Under the pieces are notes generated by a model. It was not told where the DNA came from and did no database searches. It saw only the letters and a list, made by a program, of their open reading frames with translations. Shown piece by piece: positions 43,198 to 54,955 of a DNA stretch of 64,000 nucleotides (the stretch's first letter is position 1; each line of letters begins with the position of its first letter). This stretch comes from Flaccisagitta enflata (lineage: Eukaryota; Chaetognatha; Sagittoidea; Aphragmophora), in NCBI GenBank assembly GCA_965153355.1, contig OZ231127.1, positions 19,902,001-19,966,000 of the forward strand, written 5' to 3'. The position numbers were made by a program, and so were the translations under genes.

Positions 43198-43595
43198 ACA
43201 TCGGCCCTTTGGGGCCGCTGCCCTGCTCTTACTCCATTTCTTCACTGGATCACTCCCAGCAGGGTATCGGGTACCGCTGACCATCTGCAATCCTTGAATA
43301 ACTAGTTCTTTTTCCTTTTGTCGTTTCTCCTCACTACTTAATATTTTTTTCTTGTTTCTTTCCTTATCTATTTCTTCTTTCTTTCTTCTCCTATCCTCCC
43401 TATGCCAAAAAGCAACAAAGAATTTTCGTTTCCATAACTCTTTTCCTTCTTCTCTTCCCGTGTTTTCCTTTCCTTGTTGGAATTCAAGGAAATGAATAGA
43501 AAAATAAGAAGAAATCAGGACAGAGTTCACGTTCCCAGGTTTGAGCTTGGAACTGCCGTCGTCTCAATAGACCAGTTGCTCTCTCACGTGCTACG
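43198..43595. other. Unassigned, with GC-rich hairpin repeat
   Basis: CATCGGCCCTTTGGGGCCGC (about 43199-43218) and GGTACCGCTGACCATC (about 43270) match, inverted, sequence at 49557-49590 and 49500-49515. No gene is seen. Confidence 0.5.

Positions 43596-43597
<2 letters not shown>

Positions 43598-43658
<61 letters not shown>
43598..43658 (+). repeat. (GA)n microsatellite
   Basis: GA run of about 60 bp. Confidence 0.97.
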
Positions 43659-43660
<2 letters not shown>

Positions 43661-43820
43661 CGGGGAGATACGTAGGTTGAGAAAATATAGCGATTGCAAA
43701 ATGTATTCATATCAACAACGAAAGAAATTGTTTTCTTGGAGTTTGCCAAAGAAAAGGAAAGTTTTTGAGTGGAACCTTCTGTCGCTTCAATTCACTCAAG
43801 ACAAACACGATTACCTGTGC

Positions 43821-43953
<133 letters not shown>

Positions 43954-44080
43954 CATTTGCTAAAGTTCTCGTCTCTGTTTTTCTTTCCAGTTCACTTACC
44001 AGTTCAAATTGATCTCATTGTAATCCTAGATGATGTTATTTTAAGGTGAGTCATTGAACTTGGAACCCAAAAAGGTTGTA

Positions 44081-44847
44081 CAGGGTGTACCAACTCAGTT
44101 GTAACATAAAGAATCGATGTATCTCAGCTTCTAGACAAGATAATTTTATTCTGAAAAAAGTTCCAAAAAGCTCTTAAAAAACGATTTTTACTCATGCCAA
44201 GGAAATAGATCAATCCTGTAAAAAAATTTACACATTCACAACCTAAAGTGAAGCAGCTATTTCTCTTAATACAAATTAGGCTGTCTTTGCCCAGGGACAT
44301 TGTTTCATTAAAAGGCTCTCATTTCTAAACGAATTGAGCTACAGACCTCAGATTGGTCTCAAATCAAAGATTTTTAGCTGTAGTTTTTGGCCCCAATAAC
44401 AAACATCTTCAAAATAATGAAGTTTTTGCATTTCTTTCCTTCAAAACCATGTTTTTAAAAAGACCTCGATTTTCATAAGCATGATTTCGGCAAAAATCAG
44501 AGTATTCTACTGAAAAAAATGTGAGTTTTTCTGTGAATTCTCTTTGATTACATAAAATATGTTTTTTTTAGTCAAACTTGACATGTTTTATCAAAAAATT
44601 TAGAAATATAAGTCCAACAAAGAGAAATTGATATCAGAAATCAATAGAAAATAACAAAATTATAACAAAAAGACATATACTTCCAAGCCTTTTTTCCACT
44701 GCTGGTTATACCTTCCTATTGTTTTTCTCCTATCAAGCAAAAATCGGTTTTCAAAAGCTCTTTAGAACTTTTTTCAGAATTATAATATCTTTTTTAGAAG
44801 CAGAGATACATCGATTCTTTATGTTACAACTGAGTTGGTACACCCTG
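44081..44847. mobile_element. Tc1/mariner-type MITE, 767 bp
   Basis: Ends CAGGGTGTACCAACTCAGTT in inverted orientation at both sides, flanked by TA (44079-44080 and 44848-44849). The arms continue GTAACATAAAGAATCGATGT. It shares the CAGGGTGT start with the element at 35197. No transposase frame. Confidence 0.88.
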
Positions 44848-44871
44848 TATGAATAAGAAAAATCTACTCAA

Positions 44872-44913
44872 AGACACACACACACACACACACGCACACA
44901 CACACACACACGC

Positions 44914-44977
<64 letters not shown>

Positions 44978-44992
44978 GCACGCGCGCGCGCG
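44872..44992 (+). repeat. (CA)n microsatellite ending in (CG)n
   Basis: CA with CGCA variants, ending GCACGCGCGCGCGCGC, a Z-DNA-prone stretch. Confidence 0.96.
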
Positions 44993-45804
44993 CCCATGTT
45001 AATGAATTTTGTGACAATTGGTCTAAACTTGCCCGATCAATCCTTTGACATTCGCGTGCATACATCGGACCAAGTGAAGGGATGCTATCTAGAACAAAGG
45101 ACCGTCATCCTGGCATGGCATGGCAACCTGGGTTCCTGGACAACCAATCATCAATCCCCCCCATCTACTTCTTCACCATCCCCCATCACTCACCCCCTGA
45201 CATTTAAAGTCTCAAAATGGCCAGAATTTTGCCCCGTGGAAACAAACCCCTATCGTCTAATGACGTTTAAAAGACCGTAGACTAGAACCACTTTTGGGCC
45301 ACTTTTCGAGCGTTTTTTTTTGGCGACCAATAATTAGGCGTTGGGGCTGGAGGGTTTTTTTTCCGAAATGATGACAAGTCGTAGTCATAGAAGCTCGAGG
45401 TCGATATCGTAGTTGTTACCGTAGTAGTGGTCGTACTTGTGCTCGTAGTGGCCGTGGCTGTGGATCGGTTGTTGTGTTGGAGTCGTGGAGGGAAGATGAA
45501 ACGGTTGACGTGCGTGCCCTGGAGGAATAGCGAAAGCTTGATATCGAGAGACCTAACTGCGGGATGAGACTAACATTAATGTTGTTTTTGCTTGTTTTTT
45601 ATTTCGATTTTTTTTTCTTTTATTGTTTTTTGTTTCCTTTTTTTTTCTTTTACTATTTTTGTTTCTTTTTTTTTTTTTTTTTTTTGGTCACCCAATATGT
45701 CATCAGCTGGATGGAGTTCCAGTTTATTTTCAATTATATTTTGGTAATTAGTCAGATATCATATTATTCCTTGGCTGATGAAGGGCACTTTATGCGACTA
45801 AATT
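44993..45804. other. Unassigned
   Basis: Includes a TCGTAGT-rich patch (45380-45460) and a T-rich tract (45600-45690). No gene recognised. Confidence 0.4.
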
Positions 45805-46430
45805 CAAGGAATCATCCCACTGTGTGATGCCAAACGCCCTTCAGTAAATCGCTAAAGGAGATAGATGAACCAACTGACTGACTGACCGACAATCACCAAC
45901 CTTAGATGAAGGAATCATCCCACTGTGCGATGCCATAAGCCCTTTAATAAATCGCGAAGGAGATGGATGAACCAATTGACTGACAGACCGAGAATCACCA
46001 ACCTTAGATACGCCTTATATCAAGAAATCATCCCACAGTGCGATGCCAAAAGCCCTTCAGTAAATCGCTAAAGGAGATAGATGAACCAACTGATTGACTG
46101 ACCAACTATCACCAACCTTAGATGCGACTTATATCAAAGAATCATTCCACTGTGCGATGCCAAAAACCCTTCAATAAATTGTCGAAGGAGATGGATGACA
46201 AATTCGACATTGATGAAATTGGATTTGTTGATGATCATCCCACTGTGCAATGCCAATAGCCCTGCGATAAATAGCTAAAGGAGATGGAAGACAAATGTTG
46301 ATATTCAGCGTTCTTTTTTGATTCATTGAGGATCATCCCACAGTGCAATGCCAAAAGCCCCACGGTAAATCGCCGAAGGAGATGGACGACGAATGTCGAT
46401 TCTCCGCATTATTATTGGATTCGTTGAGGC
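45805..46430 (+). repeat. Tandem repeat, six units of about 95-115 bp
   Basis: Each unit carries AATCATCCCACTGTGCGATGCC (with variants), then CCCTTCAGTAAATCGC, then AAAGGAGATGGATGA. Unit starts lie near 45812, 45910, 46026, 46139, 46234 and 46330. Confidence 0.9.
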
Positions 46431-46848
46431 GGTGAATTGAAGATTTTCAAGCGATCAGGTTTTTGGCGACTCTGATTCTTACGAATTGCCCCAAGTCACA
46501 CTTATCTATACTTTACCTGGAATCATCCACAAGGAGTCTTTGTCGTCATCGAATTTGCTATTTCTAGGCGTTATCTCATTCCTGCCTGTCTTTCTGTTGT
46601 CCAATAATTACTTTATATCCGTATATAGCAAAAATCACTCTGCATTGTTTAAATCGTGTGGCTTGATTTTATCGTACTTTTTTCGATGATCTTCCTAGTT
46701 TTACTTTCTTTTCAATCTCGGTCTAAGCTACAAAGAGACAAGTTTTCCTATTTCCTACTTCTGCCCTAGCCAAACTTAATGTGACCTGCATATTATTGTA
46801 TCCGTCCTTGTTTCTATTCCCGTTTTATCAATTTTTGATCTCTTTCTC

Positions 46849-47996
46849 GACTCGCGGCATTGGGTTGTCCGGGTACCATCATCATGCTTTGTTCTTTGCT
46901 TTTACTTGACGGGGCGAGTACATTTTATGTTGATCTTGCTTCGCGGCATTGCGTAGTCCTGGTACACTTTTTTTTTTATAAGCACGCTCGTATTTTGGCT
47001 GAGGCTGAGCGTGCTTAGCAAAATCTCATTTTCGAGGCTGAGATGTGCTTAAATGCGTGCTTATTATTTATTGGTAAGTAATTATCCTATTCAGAATAGA
47101 ATGAAGTACATAGTAGGGTATAGAAAACAGTATAGCATAGGGTATTGTATAGTATAGAATAAAATATAGAATAAGATATAGTACAAATTACAGTTATGAA
47201 CATTTTTTGTATACAAAAATATCCAGTATCTTTCAATGACGTCCTATTTTCATATAAACTATGCGATAAGATAAGTAACTTGATTTACTGTAAACTTTTT
47301 TCAGATTTTTAGAGTTATTTGATATCATGATAAATTTTTCTTTTTTGGTGATCCTTGTTACAGCAATAAATCATTATTAACAATAATATTCAAGCAATAA
47401 TATTCTTAAATGTTATTAGAAATTCAATTATTTTTATCAGAATCAAAATCCTGAATGTACTGACAAATTAATATCATTGATAATTACAATTTCTATCAAA
47501 GTTTCCATTGGTTTTTGTGAATTCCAAGAAAAATTGGCATACTTTTGTAAATTAACCAAAATTTTTTTTCAAATCGAAAATCTCAGCCTGGAGCGTGCTT
47601 AGCAATGTGCTGAAATTTTCCCAATATCTGAGGCTGGGCGTGCTTATGAACGGGGTGCTTATAAAAAAAAATAAGTGTACCATCACCAAGCTCTTGCTTT
47701 TTTCGTGGCGAGGACAGTTCAACTTGTTCAATCTTGCCTTGTGGCCTTGCGTAGTCCTGAAACCATCACCAAGGTGTTGCTTTGTCCAACGACTTCTCCT
47801 GGCGAGGCAAGTCCATCTTTATCTTGCCTCGTGGCATTGCGTCGTCCGGGTACCAAAATCAAGCTCTCGCTTTGTCCTGGCCCATCACTCGTTGGGGCAT
47901 GTCCATCTCGCCTCGTGGCATTACGTTGTTTGATTTTCGTCATTAAAAATTTGCTTTGTCTTTTACACAAACCTGTCTGGGCACGTCTACCTGAAT
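46849..47996 (+). repeat. Minisatellite, five units of about 90 bp, interrupted by a MITE
   Basis: Units carry CGTGGCATTGCGTCGTCCGG, GTACCATCACCAAGCTC and GGCGAGGCAAGTCCATC. The second unit is split by the element 46966-47676. Unit starts lie near 46850, 46938, 47729, 47821 and 47907. Confidence 0.88.
46966..47676. mobile_element. AT-rich MITE, 711 bp, copy 1
   Basis: Ends ACTTTTTTTTTTATAAGCAC and inverted ACTTATTTTTTTTTATAAGC, flanked by GTAC on both sides (46962-46965 and 47677-47680). Subterminal GGCTGAGGCTGAGCGTGC repeats lie at both ends. A second copy starts at 63366. Confidence 0.88.
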
Positions 47997-48119
47997 CCTT
48001 GACAATTTACGACGAGACCTTTCTTAGTCTTGTCTATCCACACTTCATCCATTCATTGACATGTGATAGATCCCATTCCTTTGCTTTGTCTCTGCTAGAT
48101 GGAATCATCATCACTACAC
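47997..48119. other. Unassigned
   Basis: Short spacer; nothing recognised. Confidence 0.4.
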
Positions 48120-48134
48120 TCGTCATCGTCATCG

Positions 48135-48168
<34 letters not shown>

Positions 48169-48169
48169 T

Positions 48170-48202
<33 letters not shown>

Positions 48203-48209
48203 GTCATCG

Positions 48210-48243
<34 letters not shown>
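48120..48243 (+). repeat. (CAT)n trinucleotide repeat
   Basis: CAT units with CGT variants. Confidence 0.97.
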
Positions 48244-48480
48244 TCCTATTTTTTTACTCTCTTAATCACCATCTTACCGTCCATCATTAGGTCAGGTTAT
48301 GTCTTCATCATCTTCACCATCCCTGTCATCCAACGTTTCATTGATCATCGTCATCTTAGTGAATGAACAGGTTTTGACAAACTTTAACCTGTAGAGACAA
48401 GTCGACCTTTGCTCTTCCCCCCCCCCTCGACACGAATATCGATATTTTGTGGCATCATGTCGTTGACAAGATACGTTACA

Positions 48481-49047
48481 GTGCACAGGAACAGCAAATT
48501 TGGAAAATCATTTCGCGTGAAATTCTTAATCTCACTCTGAATGCAAAATTTTGCATTTCTAAGAACATGGCCCCTTTCGTATATGTCTTTAGAACAGGGC
48601 CATGTTCTTAGAAAGGCAAATTTTTGCATTTAGAGACAGATTAAGAATTTCACGTAAGACAATTCCAGGAATGAAGGCTATTTTTCTTTTTTTCCTCTCA
48701 ATTTTTCCAACTGAATTTGAACACATAAAGGATTCTCAATGCAAATAAATAGATAATTTACAATAGAAATATGATTTCTTTTTAAAACAAGGCCGGATAC
48801 ACGGCTACCGAAGTCGCGTGCGGGTGGGCAGGGGCCATATTTGAGGTCACCAGACCATTTGGGCAGGAGCGGTGACGTCAAAAAAATAAAATCATAAAAA
48901 AAAGTAAAGTGTGACCGACCGACCGACCGACCGACCGACGGACAAAGCGGGTTGTAGAGTCGCGTGCACACGACTAAAAATGTGAATTCATCATCTTATT
49001 TTTTTTCTAGAATATGATTTGACCGTGAAAATTGCCCCTTCATGTGC
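48481..49047. mobile_element. MITE with GTGCACAGGAA ends, copy 2, carrying a nested PCE
   Basis: Ends GTGCACAGGAACAGCAAATT and inverted GTGCACATGAAGGGGCAATT. Homologous, in reverse, to 38922-39301 over its length except for an insertion at about 48785-48980. Confidence 0.85.
48785..48980 (-). mobile_element. PCE, TCG subfamily (copy C), nested in a MITE
   Basis: Minus-strand start AGTCGTGTGCACGCGACT (48958-48975), then CTACAACCCGCTTTGTCCG and a regular (GGTC)n block. It ends CCCACCCGCACGCGACTTCG and a GCC-GTGTATCC-GGC hairpin, then TTGTTTT. The empty homologous site at about 38985-39005 is an A/T tract, so the element inserted within a T run. Confidence 0.85.
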
Positions 49048-49098
49048 ACCTTGACATACACACACCGGACAATGGCTTAAGTTGATCATCATCGCGTC

Positions 49099-49101
<3 letters not shown>

Positions 49102-49197
<96 letters not shown>
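49102..49197 (+). repeat. (CT)n microsatellite
   Basis: CT run of about 96 bp. Confidence 0.98.
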
Positions 49198-49556
49198 ATC
49201 CCTCCGGCTCTTGGTCAAATGCTCACCCCTACAAAGCAACTACGAAACCGGTCTTATGGATGAACTGCCGTCTCATCCGAGAAGCGGTGATTTCCTCTTT
49301 GTAGTCTAGTCTTTCCCTCCTTTTGTTGTTGGTCAATGGCGTTAAGCGCATCATTTATTGTTATTTTAAGCGTCATTCTGTCGTTTTTTGATCCTCTTTC
49401 GGTATTTGGGAGGTCAACCACCTTTCTTCCTCTTCATCTCACTCTCAGCTCTGTCCATTAGCTTGTACCTAAATGACAAATAGTCGCAAAAGCGTTAGAT
49501 GGTCAGCGGTACCCGTTGCCCCTATGTGAGTGTACGAGAGTGTGTGGTGGTGAGAG
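49198..49556. other. Unassigned
   Basis: GATGGTCAGCGGTACCCG near 49498 matches (inverted) 43270-43290. Nothing else recognised. Confidence 0.4.
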
Positions 49557-50080
49557 GGGCAGCGGCCCCGAAGGGGCCGATGACCTATGCTGTTTTTATT
49601 TGAGCCTGGAGGCTGGAATTGGGGCCTTGAAGCTGGGATTTGAGCTTAGAGGCAGGGATTTGAGCCTCGTGGCTGAGATTTGAGTCTCGAGACTGGGATT
49701 TGAGCCTTGAGGTCGGGATTTTAGCCTCAAGGCTGGGATTTGGGCCTAGAGGCTGGGATTAGAGCCTTAAGGCTGGGATTTGGGCCTTGAGGCTGGGATT
49801 TGGGCTTCGAGGCTGGGATTTGGGCCTTGAGGCTGGGATTTGGGCTTCGAGGCTGGGATTTGGGCCTCGAGGCTGAGATTTGGGCAAGGAGGCTGAGATT
49901 TGGGCCTCGAGGCTGGGATTTGAGCCTCGAGGCTAGGATTTGGGCCTCAAGGCTGGGATTTGGGTCTCGAGGCTGAAAGCGGGGGGGGGGGGGACGGAGA
50001 AGAAGAAGGAGGAGGAGGAGGAGGAGAAAATTTCTCCTGTGTGAAAGCATAGGTCATCGGCCCCTTCGGGGCCGCTGCCC
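49557..50080. mobile_element. TIR-bounded element with 19-21 bp minisatellite core
   Basis: Inverted ends GGGCAGCGGCCCCGAAGGGG, each continuing CCGATGACCTATGC (49557-49590 and 50047-50080). The core 49601-49977 has about nineteen units of the type GGGATTTGGGCCTCGAGGCT. A G11 run and GA-rich patch precede the right end. Confidence 0.85.
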
Positions 50081-50211
50081 AAAAGTGAAAAATTTGGCAT
50101 TCCACATGCACTTTATCCTGTGGGGTTGTCTTGAGCTCCTGTTAAGATCAGTTTTGCTACTCAAATCCTACTTTAAGCTTTCCGCGTCTCACCCTTGGTA
50201 AAACCTACCTG

Positions 50212-50555
50212 TATGGGAAACCAAAAATTTCAAAGTGCTTAAATATCTGTTTTGAAGGCAGATTTGAAATCTGCAGAAAAAACTGTTAATTGAAAGTGCT
50301 TTCCTTTTTTCAATATTCCGACTAGAAGGTGCTCAAAATAAGCGTCGAAGTTTGCAAAACTTACCTTTCTCTTTTATTTCTTTGTAAAATCGCCGAACTT
50401 ACTTTTTTGTCATATCTTCAAGATGAATTTTGACTATGATCCCGAAGGAATTTTGAAAAAAGGAGAGCACTTTCAATTATCAGTTTTTCATGCAGATTTC
50501 AAATATGCAGTCAAAAATGGGATTTTAGTAACTTGTATTTTTTGGTTTCCTATAG
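50212..50555. mobile_element. Hairpin MITE, about 345 bp
   Basis: TATGGGAAACCAAAAA at the left and, inverted, TATAGGAAACCAAAAA at the right. The arms of about 100 bp share ATTTGAAATCTGCA and AATTGAAAGTGCT. Confidence 0.82.
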
Positions 50556-50768
50556 GCTAAAGAAAATTTCAAGGTAAGGCGCGGCCAGCAAGATGCAAAA
50601 TTTTCAAACTGAAATTGATGTCATTAGAAGCCCAAAACAGCCCCACAACAAGAACTACCTGTAGAATTCTGATTTTATTGTTTATTGTCATTTCGGTACC
50701 AGGCGTGCTTTTTATGGAGTAGCGGGTAGCGCCGCTACTCGGAATGATATGGGCGCCTCTCGGAATAT

Positions 50769-50835
50769 CGAAGAAGGAGAAGAAGAAGAAGAAGAAGAAG
50801 AAGAAGAAGAAGAAGAAGAAGAAGAAGAAGAAGAA

Positions 50836-50882
<47 letters not shown>

Positions 50883-50985
50883 AGAAGAAGAAGAAGAAGA
50901 AGAAGAAGAAGAAGAAGAAGAAGAAGAAGAAGAAGAAGAAGAAGAAGAAGAAGAAGAAGAAGAAGAAGAAGAAAAAAAAAAAGAA
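50769..50985 (+). repeat. (GAA)n microsatellite, about 205 bp
   Basis: Near-pure GAA ending in an A-rich stretch. Confidence 0.98.
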
Positions 50986-51960
50986 AGTGAGGAAGGAGAT
51001 AGACAAAACAATCGGGAACATGGTTCTATGTACTTCCATCCCGTTTTGCTTGCTCACTGTCTTTATACCTTTCAGCTTTTTAAACTATGGAAGCTCCTCC
51101 AAACTTTCATATTTACCCAACACCAATAGTTTCTGGGCGGGATAGGCCCCCCGCCATCTAAAAATGCCCCCAGAAGGTAATCTGGAAGGTTTGGGATGTG
51201 GAACTAAGCCTGAAAACGTTAGATATTGACTTCTGGTAAACTTTGACTTTGTAAATTTGACTAAAATTGAGACTCAGAACAATCTTCATCAACATTCTTT
51301 AATTTGATGCAATCAAAACGATCTTAGCAATCATTGATTCTTTTTCGGTAACTTAGAAATGCAACACACAGCAGAGTTGGGTGTTGATGAATCTGAGACG
51401 ATGTTACATTGTTATAAATACTGAAAGAAGTCTTGCTACTGCAATATGCAAATCAGCTCCTCATATCGCTATAAAGGGACCATGGTCATCTTGTCACTCA
51501 GGGTACGGCAAATGAATATTTGTTTAGGCTGATTTTTGCTTGTGTGCAGTTTGAAACAACTGAACTGGCTAGCATTTTTTAAAAACCATTATATATTTTC
51601 TAATATACATGGAACAATTTCAGATTTCGCCTAATTTTCTTTTTCAAATATTGACAACAGCTTGGTTTGTTTCCACGTCAAATATCCTGTAGCAAAAACG
51701 ATTGAAGTAATAGAAAACTCATATTTCACTCCTCAAAGTAACTAGCCTTTATGACAAGAATATGATAGACAAGTCGGAATATTCCAAGGGAATATATATG
51801 CTACTTGGAAGGAAAGAAGAAAAAGCACGCCTGTTCGGTACAAGCTACTGTCCATCTTTCTTTATCTTTTTAAAAGGTCGTGTTCGTCGGTCAGTTGGTC
51901 ACTCAAACCTTTTATTCACATAATCCGTGGCTCTTTATTTCTAAAAGCAGCATTAATATA
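50986..51960. other. Unassigned
   Basis: GCCCCCAGAAGGTAATCTGG (about 51166) is the inverted relative of 42115-42140. GTCGTGTTCGTCGGTCAGTTGG near 51877 is a PCE-like word. No gene recognised. Confidence 0.4.
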
Positions 51961-51962
51961 AC

Positions 51963-52016
51963 CTCTCATTCATTCGTTCATTCATTCATTCATTCATTCA
52001 TTCATTCATTCATTCT
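51963..52016 (+). repeat. (ATTC)n microsatellite
   Basis: ATTC units of about 54 bp. Confidence 0.95.
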
Positions 52017-52425
52017 AGCTCATTTAGCTCATTTTGCTCAATCTTTTTTTCTGATTTCAACTGCAATAAATGAATTCATATTTGATACATGTAAAAACAA
52101 GCAGATACAAAAAAGCATGTCAGTGAGCTTGAGTGCTCTTCTGTGAGGGTGTTTTTAAGTATTCTAGCTCACTTAACTCATTCAGCTCATTCTTTTTTTT
52201 TCTGATTTTTACTGGGATAAACAAATATATATTTGATGTGAGGATGCAAATACAAGAAAGCATGTCAGTGAGCAAAGTTAGTTGTCTGGTTAAGTGATTT
52301 TGAGCATTTTAGCTCATCTAGCTCATTTAGCTCGATCCTATCTTTCTCTGATTTTCAGTGCAATCAATACATACAATTGCTTTTGATTTGATCTAACAAA
52401 TAAAAAGATTTGCAGTGACTGGAGA
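52014..52425 (+). repeat. Tandem repeat, about 150-bp units, 2.5-3 copies
   Basis: Each unit has TCTAGCTCATTTAGCTCATT-type sequence, TTTTCTGATTT, a TATTTGAT segment and AAAGCATGTCAGTGAGC. Confidence 0.85.
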
Positions 52426-52439
52426 TAAAATAGCCAATG

Positions 52440-52482
52440 CTTACGACTTTTTTCCTCACGGCGACACTCGCCATTACTGGTA
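52440..52482 (+). repeat. Short dispersed repeat, second instance
   Basis: TTACGACTTTTTTCCTCACGG then CGACACTCGCCATTACTGGTA, related to 41612-41662. Confidence 0.55.
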
Positions 52483-52517
52483 CATATGCATATATGTTTA
52501 CCAATTCATTATTCTGG

Positions 52518-52824
<307 letters not shown>

Positions 52825-53018
52825 GAGATGACGTCAGTCTCATTAATACATAAAACTGACCAAGTATCAAGAAGACAATGGTTAGGACGACATTGATGAC
52901 GATGTTGATGACGACGATGATGACAACGATGATTCCAACGGCCACGATGTCAGCGATTGTGACAATATGACGGCAAGGTTGTGATGATCGATGGTCACGG
53001 GTCAATGACATTCGCGCT

Positions 53019-53160
53019 CGACTAACCAGTATGATGGTGCATACACGACTAAGACGAGTGACCAAGATGATAAAGCATGGAAGAGTGGCCAAAATGATCC
53101 TTCATGGACGAGTGTCCACTATGATGGTGCATGGACGAACGACCACTATGATGGTTACAG
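53019..53160 (+). repeat. Degenerate 27-bp minisatellite
   Basis: About five units of the type GTGTCCACTATGATGGTGCATGGACGA. Confidence 0.8.
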
Positions 53161-54316
53161 GCTGTCATAATATTTACTACCATTTATGCATCGCTGGAAG
53201 TCATATTGTTATCGATTTACTTTCGTTCGTAAATCATGCCTTTGTGATGACGGTAACTGGAAGTCGTAATGTTTACTGGCAATCATGGGTCACTTTCAGG
53301 TACAACGCTAATTTGTGGTCATAACGTTTATGTCACTGTTTATGATTTCTTTTAATGACAAAATGAGAACCTGTGGTGAAAAAGAACAAAGTGGTACACA
53401 TCATTATGGTGTTTTCTGTCAATACTTTCGTGTTGTACCTGCTAATCTGGTGTGTTGTGGATAAGGGAAGGGCAAGCATAGTTAGTATCAAAAAGCTTTG
53501 TCTATCTGATTGCCCGGAATACATTGCATTTACATACGCAAACTATGGGCCAACGAACGAAATTATGAATAAGATGGACAACCTAACAGTTAAGAGGAGC
53601 GAAAATATGGTCACTCGCCCATTGAGAGTTTCACTAATCATCATCGTCAATTACGTCACGCATCCTCGTGGCTCTCTCTCTCCAACTAGACAATGGATCC
53701 TAGAAGCGTGACACGCATCCTCGTGGAATGGCACAGGCCCGACAAACCCATCAATCCCAGTTTTGTTGTGGCTCATCCTCAAATTATTCTTCTGCTTTCG
53801 TCGAAATTATTCATCGTTGTTATCTTCGTTTCTCCTCTTTATCACCCTTTTAATAAGCCTCAGGGTATATGCATGAAAAGCCGAAGACTGCCTGCTTCTC
53901 GGTTCTAGGACAGAAACAAACCTGGCCATTCAAGTGTGGAACTGAAGTTGAACTAATCAAGATCCATTAATGTCAACTCGGATATCGTCTTCGACCCTCT
54001 TTATTCACCAGAACTGTCATCCACAATCGCAACATATTTGAGAAATATTGGTTGCGATTACGCTGCGAGTGCAGGTTGGTCGGTCGATCGGTCCGTCCAT
54101 AAAGGCCGATGGAACCTTGTCAGCTTTTCTTTGTTTTGTTTTTTGAATCATACACGGTTATCACTGTCTAAGTAGACCTCTAAAAAGGTTTTTACCTGAG
54201 GATTTATAAAGATACAGTATATGTAGTACATGGTTGTCGATTGGCGATGTTCACTTGACAAAGACTAGGGTTACTTCCTGCATCTCGACTGAGAAAGTTA
54301 GAAAACCATTGTTCAG
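53161..54316. other. Unassigned
   Basis: 53161-53330 has further loose repeats of GGAAGTCGTAATGTTTACTGG. The 112-codon frame 53373-53711 starts with a hydrophobic stretch but has no recognisable domain. ACGCATCCTCGTGG is duplicated at 53657 and 53711. A GGTCGGTCGATCGGTCCGTCC PCE-like block lies at 54073. Confidence 0.35.
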
Positions 54317-54544
54317 TTGTTCGGTTACGTATCCGATCACAGCAAACTTTGTCTGTTGTCTCTTTCTTATCGTGTCTCCTTTGTATTGAAATCCCTGTTA
54401 ATTATCCCCTTTCTTGTTCAATCAATTCAGCCTCTTTTGTATTCCAATCCATTTAATTTAAACTCTCTTGCCTGGGCTCGTCCTTCTCCCGCGCAAAAAA
54501 ATCTTCCATTATTCAACGGTCCGATGATGGAATTTACCCTCTGT

Positions 54545-54951
<407 letters not shown>

Positions 54952-54955
54952 AGTT

